This document shows positions 5,382-6,665 of a stretch of 6,665 nucleotides of DNA, in pieces. Positions within the stretch are counted from its first letter, which is position 1; every line of letters begins with the position of its first letter. The DNA is from Sphingomonas bacterium. GTDB lineage: Bacteria > Pseudomonadota > Alphaproteobacteria > Sphingomonadales > Sphingomonadaceae. The position numbers and the translations under genes were made by a program. Location of the stretch: positions 1-6,665 of the forward strand of contig NZ_CAHJWX010000105.1 in the NCBI RefSeq assembly GCF_903643065.1, in the 5' to 3' direction. Below the pieces are notes generated by a model. That model saw only the letters and a program-made list of their open reading frames with translations, was not told the DNA's origin and made no database searches.

Positions 5382-6200
5382 TTACTGGAGCAGCTTGAGC
5401 ACGCCCTGCTGCGACTGGTTCGCCTGGGCGAGCATCGCGGTGGATGCCTGCGTCAGGATCTGCGCCTTGGCGAGGTTGGCGGTCTCGGCCGAGAAGTCCG
5501 CGTCCTCGATGCGGCTGCGCGCGTCCGTGAGGTTGGTGACATTGGAGGTCAGGTTGTTGACCACCGACTGGAAGCGGCTCTCCGCCGCGCCCAGTTTGGC
5601 GCGCGCCGTGTTGATCGTGTCCAGCGCGCTGGACACGGTATCGAGCGCGGTGTTGGCGTTGGCCACCGTGTCGACCTTCGTGGTCTTGGTCGAATCGGTG
5701 ATCGTGGCGAGGCTCAGATCGACCGTGTCGCCGTTGTTGGCGCCGGTCTGGATCTTGATCGTGCCCGACGTGCCGGCCGAGCCGTCGAACAGCTTGACGC
5801 CGTTGAACTGCGAGTTGGTCAGGATGTCGGTGATCTGCGCCGTCAGCGCGGTGACTTCCGCGTTGAGGTTGCCGCGGTCGTTGGTGTCGGAATAGGTGCC
5901 CGACGCCGACTGGACCGCCAGCTCGCGGATGCGCTGCAGCATGTTGGTGACCTCGCCCAGCGCGCCCTCCGCGGTCTGCGCCAGGCTGACGCCGTCATTG
6001 GCGTTGCGGATCGCCTGGTTCATGCCCTTGATCTGCGAGGTCATCGACGACGAGATGGCGAGGCCGGCGGCATCGTCCTTGGCGGTGTTGATGCGCTTGC
6101 CGGTCGACAGGCGCTCCATCGCGGTCGCCAGCTGCATGTTGGCGCTGTTGGACGCGTTCGCCGCGCGCAGCGACGCGGTGTTGGTTCCGATCACGGTCAT
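5382..6200 (-). CDS. fliC: flagellin, short form (D0/D1 only)
   Basis: The filament subunit, secreted through the flagellar export channel. At 272 residues it is short. The N-terminal D0/D1 part (1-140) includes [13 protein letters not shown] (30-38), D-D-A-A-G-L-A-I-S (42-50), [11 protein letters not shown] (88-98) and F-N-G-V-K-L-F-D-G (132-140). A Thr/Asp/Ala-rich centre (about 141-185) follows, then the C-terminal helix with S-R-I-E-D-A-D-F (229-236) and a Q-Q-G-V-L-K-L-L-Q end. There is no room for the outer D2/D3 domains, and no cysteine. The start is set by GAGGAG (6208-6213), 7 bases from the ATG. A sigma-28 promoter lies upstream and an intrinsic terminator downstream, so it is probably a single-gene late flagellar unit. 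It is transcribed opposite to the rest of the cluster. Confidence 0.97.
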   Translation of the reverse strand: MTVIGTNTASLRAANASNSANMQLATAMERLSTGKRINTAKDDAAGLAISSSMTSQIKGMNQAIRNANDGVSLAQTAEGALGEVTNMLQRIRELAVQSASGTYSDTNDRGNLNAEVTALTAQITDILTNSQFNGVKLFDGSAGTSGTIKIQTGANNGDTVDLSLATITDSTKTTKVDTVANANTALDTVSSALDTINTARAKLGAAESRFQSVVNNLTSNVTNLTDARSRIEDADFSAETANLAKAQILTQASTAMLAQANQSQQGVLKLLQ

Positions 6201-6271
6201 TGGGAAACTCCTCTATGGTGTTCGCAGCTCCCGCCGCCCCCAGAACGGAAGGCTTCAGCCACGCAGAGGAG

Positions 6272-6298
6272 ATAACGGCCGGGATCGGCGGTGCTTTA
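6272..6298 (-). promoter_or_regulatory. sigma-28 promoter of fliC
   Basis: On the minus strand TAAAGCAC (6298-6291) is followed by exactly 11 bases and then GCCGTTAT (6279-6272). The sigma-28 consensus is TAAAGTTT-N11-GCCGATAA; matches are 5 of 8 and 6 of 8, including the key TAAAG and GCCG blocks. Transcription would start near 6265, giving a leader of roughly 65 bases that ends with the GAGGAG ribosome-binding site. The sigma factor itself is encoded at 3844-4578. Confidence 0.8.
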
Positions 6299-6422
6299 GC
6301 GCAAATATGATCGGCCCTCGCGCGCGCGGACCCGTGCACGGAAGGAGAGGCAGCGGGCTCGGCATTTAACCCCCTCTTTACTAGCGGTGCCGCATTCGGG
6401 GCCGACCAGAGAGGCCTGCCCG

Positions 6423-6665
6423 ATGCGTTCGATCTTTCCTTCCGCCGCCATTCTCGCCCGCCGGTTCGCGTTGCTGTCGTCGCTGCGCGCGCAAGGCTTT
6501 GGCCTGGGCTCGCTCGGCGCCGGGGCGCCCAAGGCGGGGGACTTGTTCCTAGTTGCCGATGGCGAGGCCGCGCCGCTGGCGGCGCGCACCGTGATCGTCG
6601 GCGAGGAGGGCCGCCTGGTGTGCCCGTCGCGCGATGGCGCCCCGGCGCGGATCGCGTTCGGGCCG
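6423..6665 (+). CDS. unrecognised protein, N-terminal 81 residues (runs off the window)
   Basis: An open frame starts at ATG 6423, preceded by GAGAGG about 8 bases upstream, and stays open to the right edge. Codon third positions are mostly G or C, as in the neighbouring genes. The start, M-R-S-I-F-P-S, leads into A-I-L-A-R-R-F-A-L-L-S-S-L-R-A-Q-G-F-G-L, a possible amphipathic helix with several Arg and no clear signal-peptide cleavage site. After about residue 35 the sequence has short alternating hydrophobic strands (D-L-F-L-V-A-D-G; R-T-V-I-V-G). I do not recognise the family. It is divergent from fliC across a 222-base intergenic region. No convincing promoter was found for it there. Confidence 0.6.
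   Translation, partial: MRSIFPSAAILARRFALLSSLRAQGFGLGSLGAGAPKAGDLFLVADGEAAPLAARTVIVGEEGRLVCPSRDGAPARIAFGP

Noticed and set aside
4613..5398. Long plus-strand frame starting upstream of the PEP-CTERM remnant
   Set aside because: It contains the M-N-K start but then runs in the wrong frame through the remnant, giving Arg/Gly-rich nonsense past the real sorting-signal codons.
6332..6341. Ten-base palindrome CCGTGCACGG upstream of the fliC promoter
   Set aside because: A single short palindrome in GC-rich DNA is expected by chance; no second copy nearby supports an operator.
5355..6369. Plus-strand open frames opposite fliC
   Set aside because: The minus strand encodes an unmistakable flagellin with promoter, ribosome-binding site and terminator; these frames are its complement.
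6382..6408. Possible sigma-28 promoter for the gene at 6423 (GCCGACCA as -10)
   Set aside because: The -35 half matches at only 4 of 8 positions and the -10 runs into the ribosome-binding site, leaving almost no leader.
6296..6589. Minus-strand open frame across the right-hand intergenic region
   Set aside because: It covers the fliC promoter upstream region and opposes the gene at 6423, which has a good ribosome-binding site; the translation shows no domain.

Overview
The window is a very GC-rich stretch of chromosome (about two thirds G+C, with strong G/C bias at third codon positions). It most likely comes from an alphaproteobacterium of the Sphingomonas group. The lineage rests on three things: a C-terminal sorting signal of the PEPxxWA type common in sphingomonads, a Sphingomonas-style dispersed palindrome, and the flagellar gene order. 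It is inferred, not proven.

Layout, left to right. Positions 1-116 are the 3' end of a gene, probably flgA. Next come flgM (anti-sigma-28) and flgN (export chaperone), which overlap by 14 bases. A 114-base dispersed palindrome (801-914) follows. After it lies a tightly packed three-gene unit: a muramidase-type lytic transglycosylase (950-1783), flhA (1784-3847) and fliA/sigma-28 (3844-4578), joined by TAG-ATG and ATGA junctions. Positions 4579-4678 hold small repeats and a nested hairpin. Positions 4679-5255 hold the wreck of a PEP-CTERM-anchored exported protein, with a near-perfect hairpin where its signal peptide should be and one in-frame amber codon. A cluster of stem-loops (5282-5375) includes the terminator of a short flagellin gene (fliC) on the minus strand (5382-6200). 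Positions 6201-6422 are the intergenic region between fliC and a divergent, unrecognised gene that starts at 6423 and runs off the window.

How it fits together. FlhA is the main membrane component of the flagellar type III export gate. The transglycosylase probably opens peptidoglycan for the rod. FlgN probably escorts hook-associated proteins. FliA switches on late genes, and FlgM holds FliA until it is exported. Three promoter-like sequences give a readable cascade. A full consensus match to a sigma-54 promoter (923-938) stands in front of the transglycosylase-flhA-fliA unit. Sigma-28-like promoters stand in front of fliC (6272-6298, good) and flgM (138-163, weaker). The implied order is sigma-54, then export gate plus sigma-28, then flagellin and the anti-sigma factor. 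The sigma-54 site would start transcription on, or one base before, the transglycosylase start codon, which predicts a leaderless mRNA. I see no CRISPR array, tRNA, rRNA or transposase.
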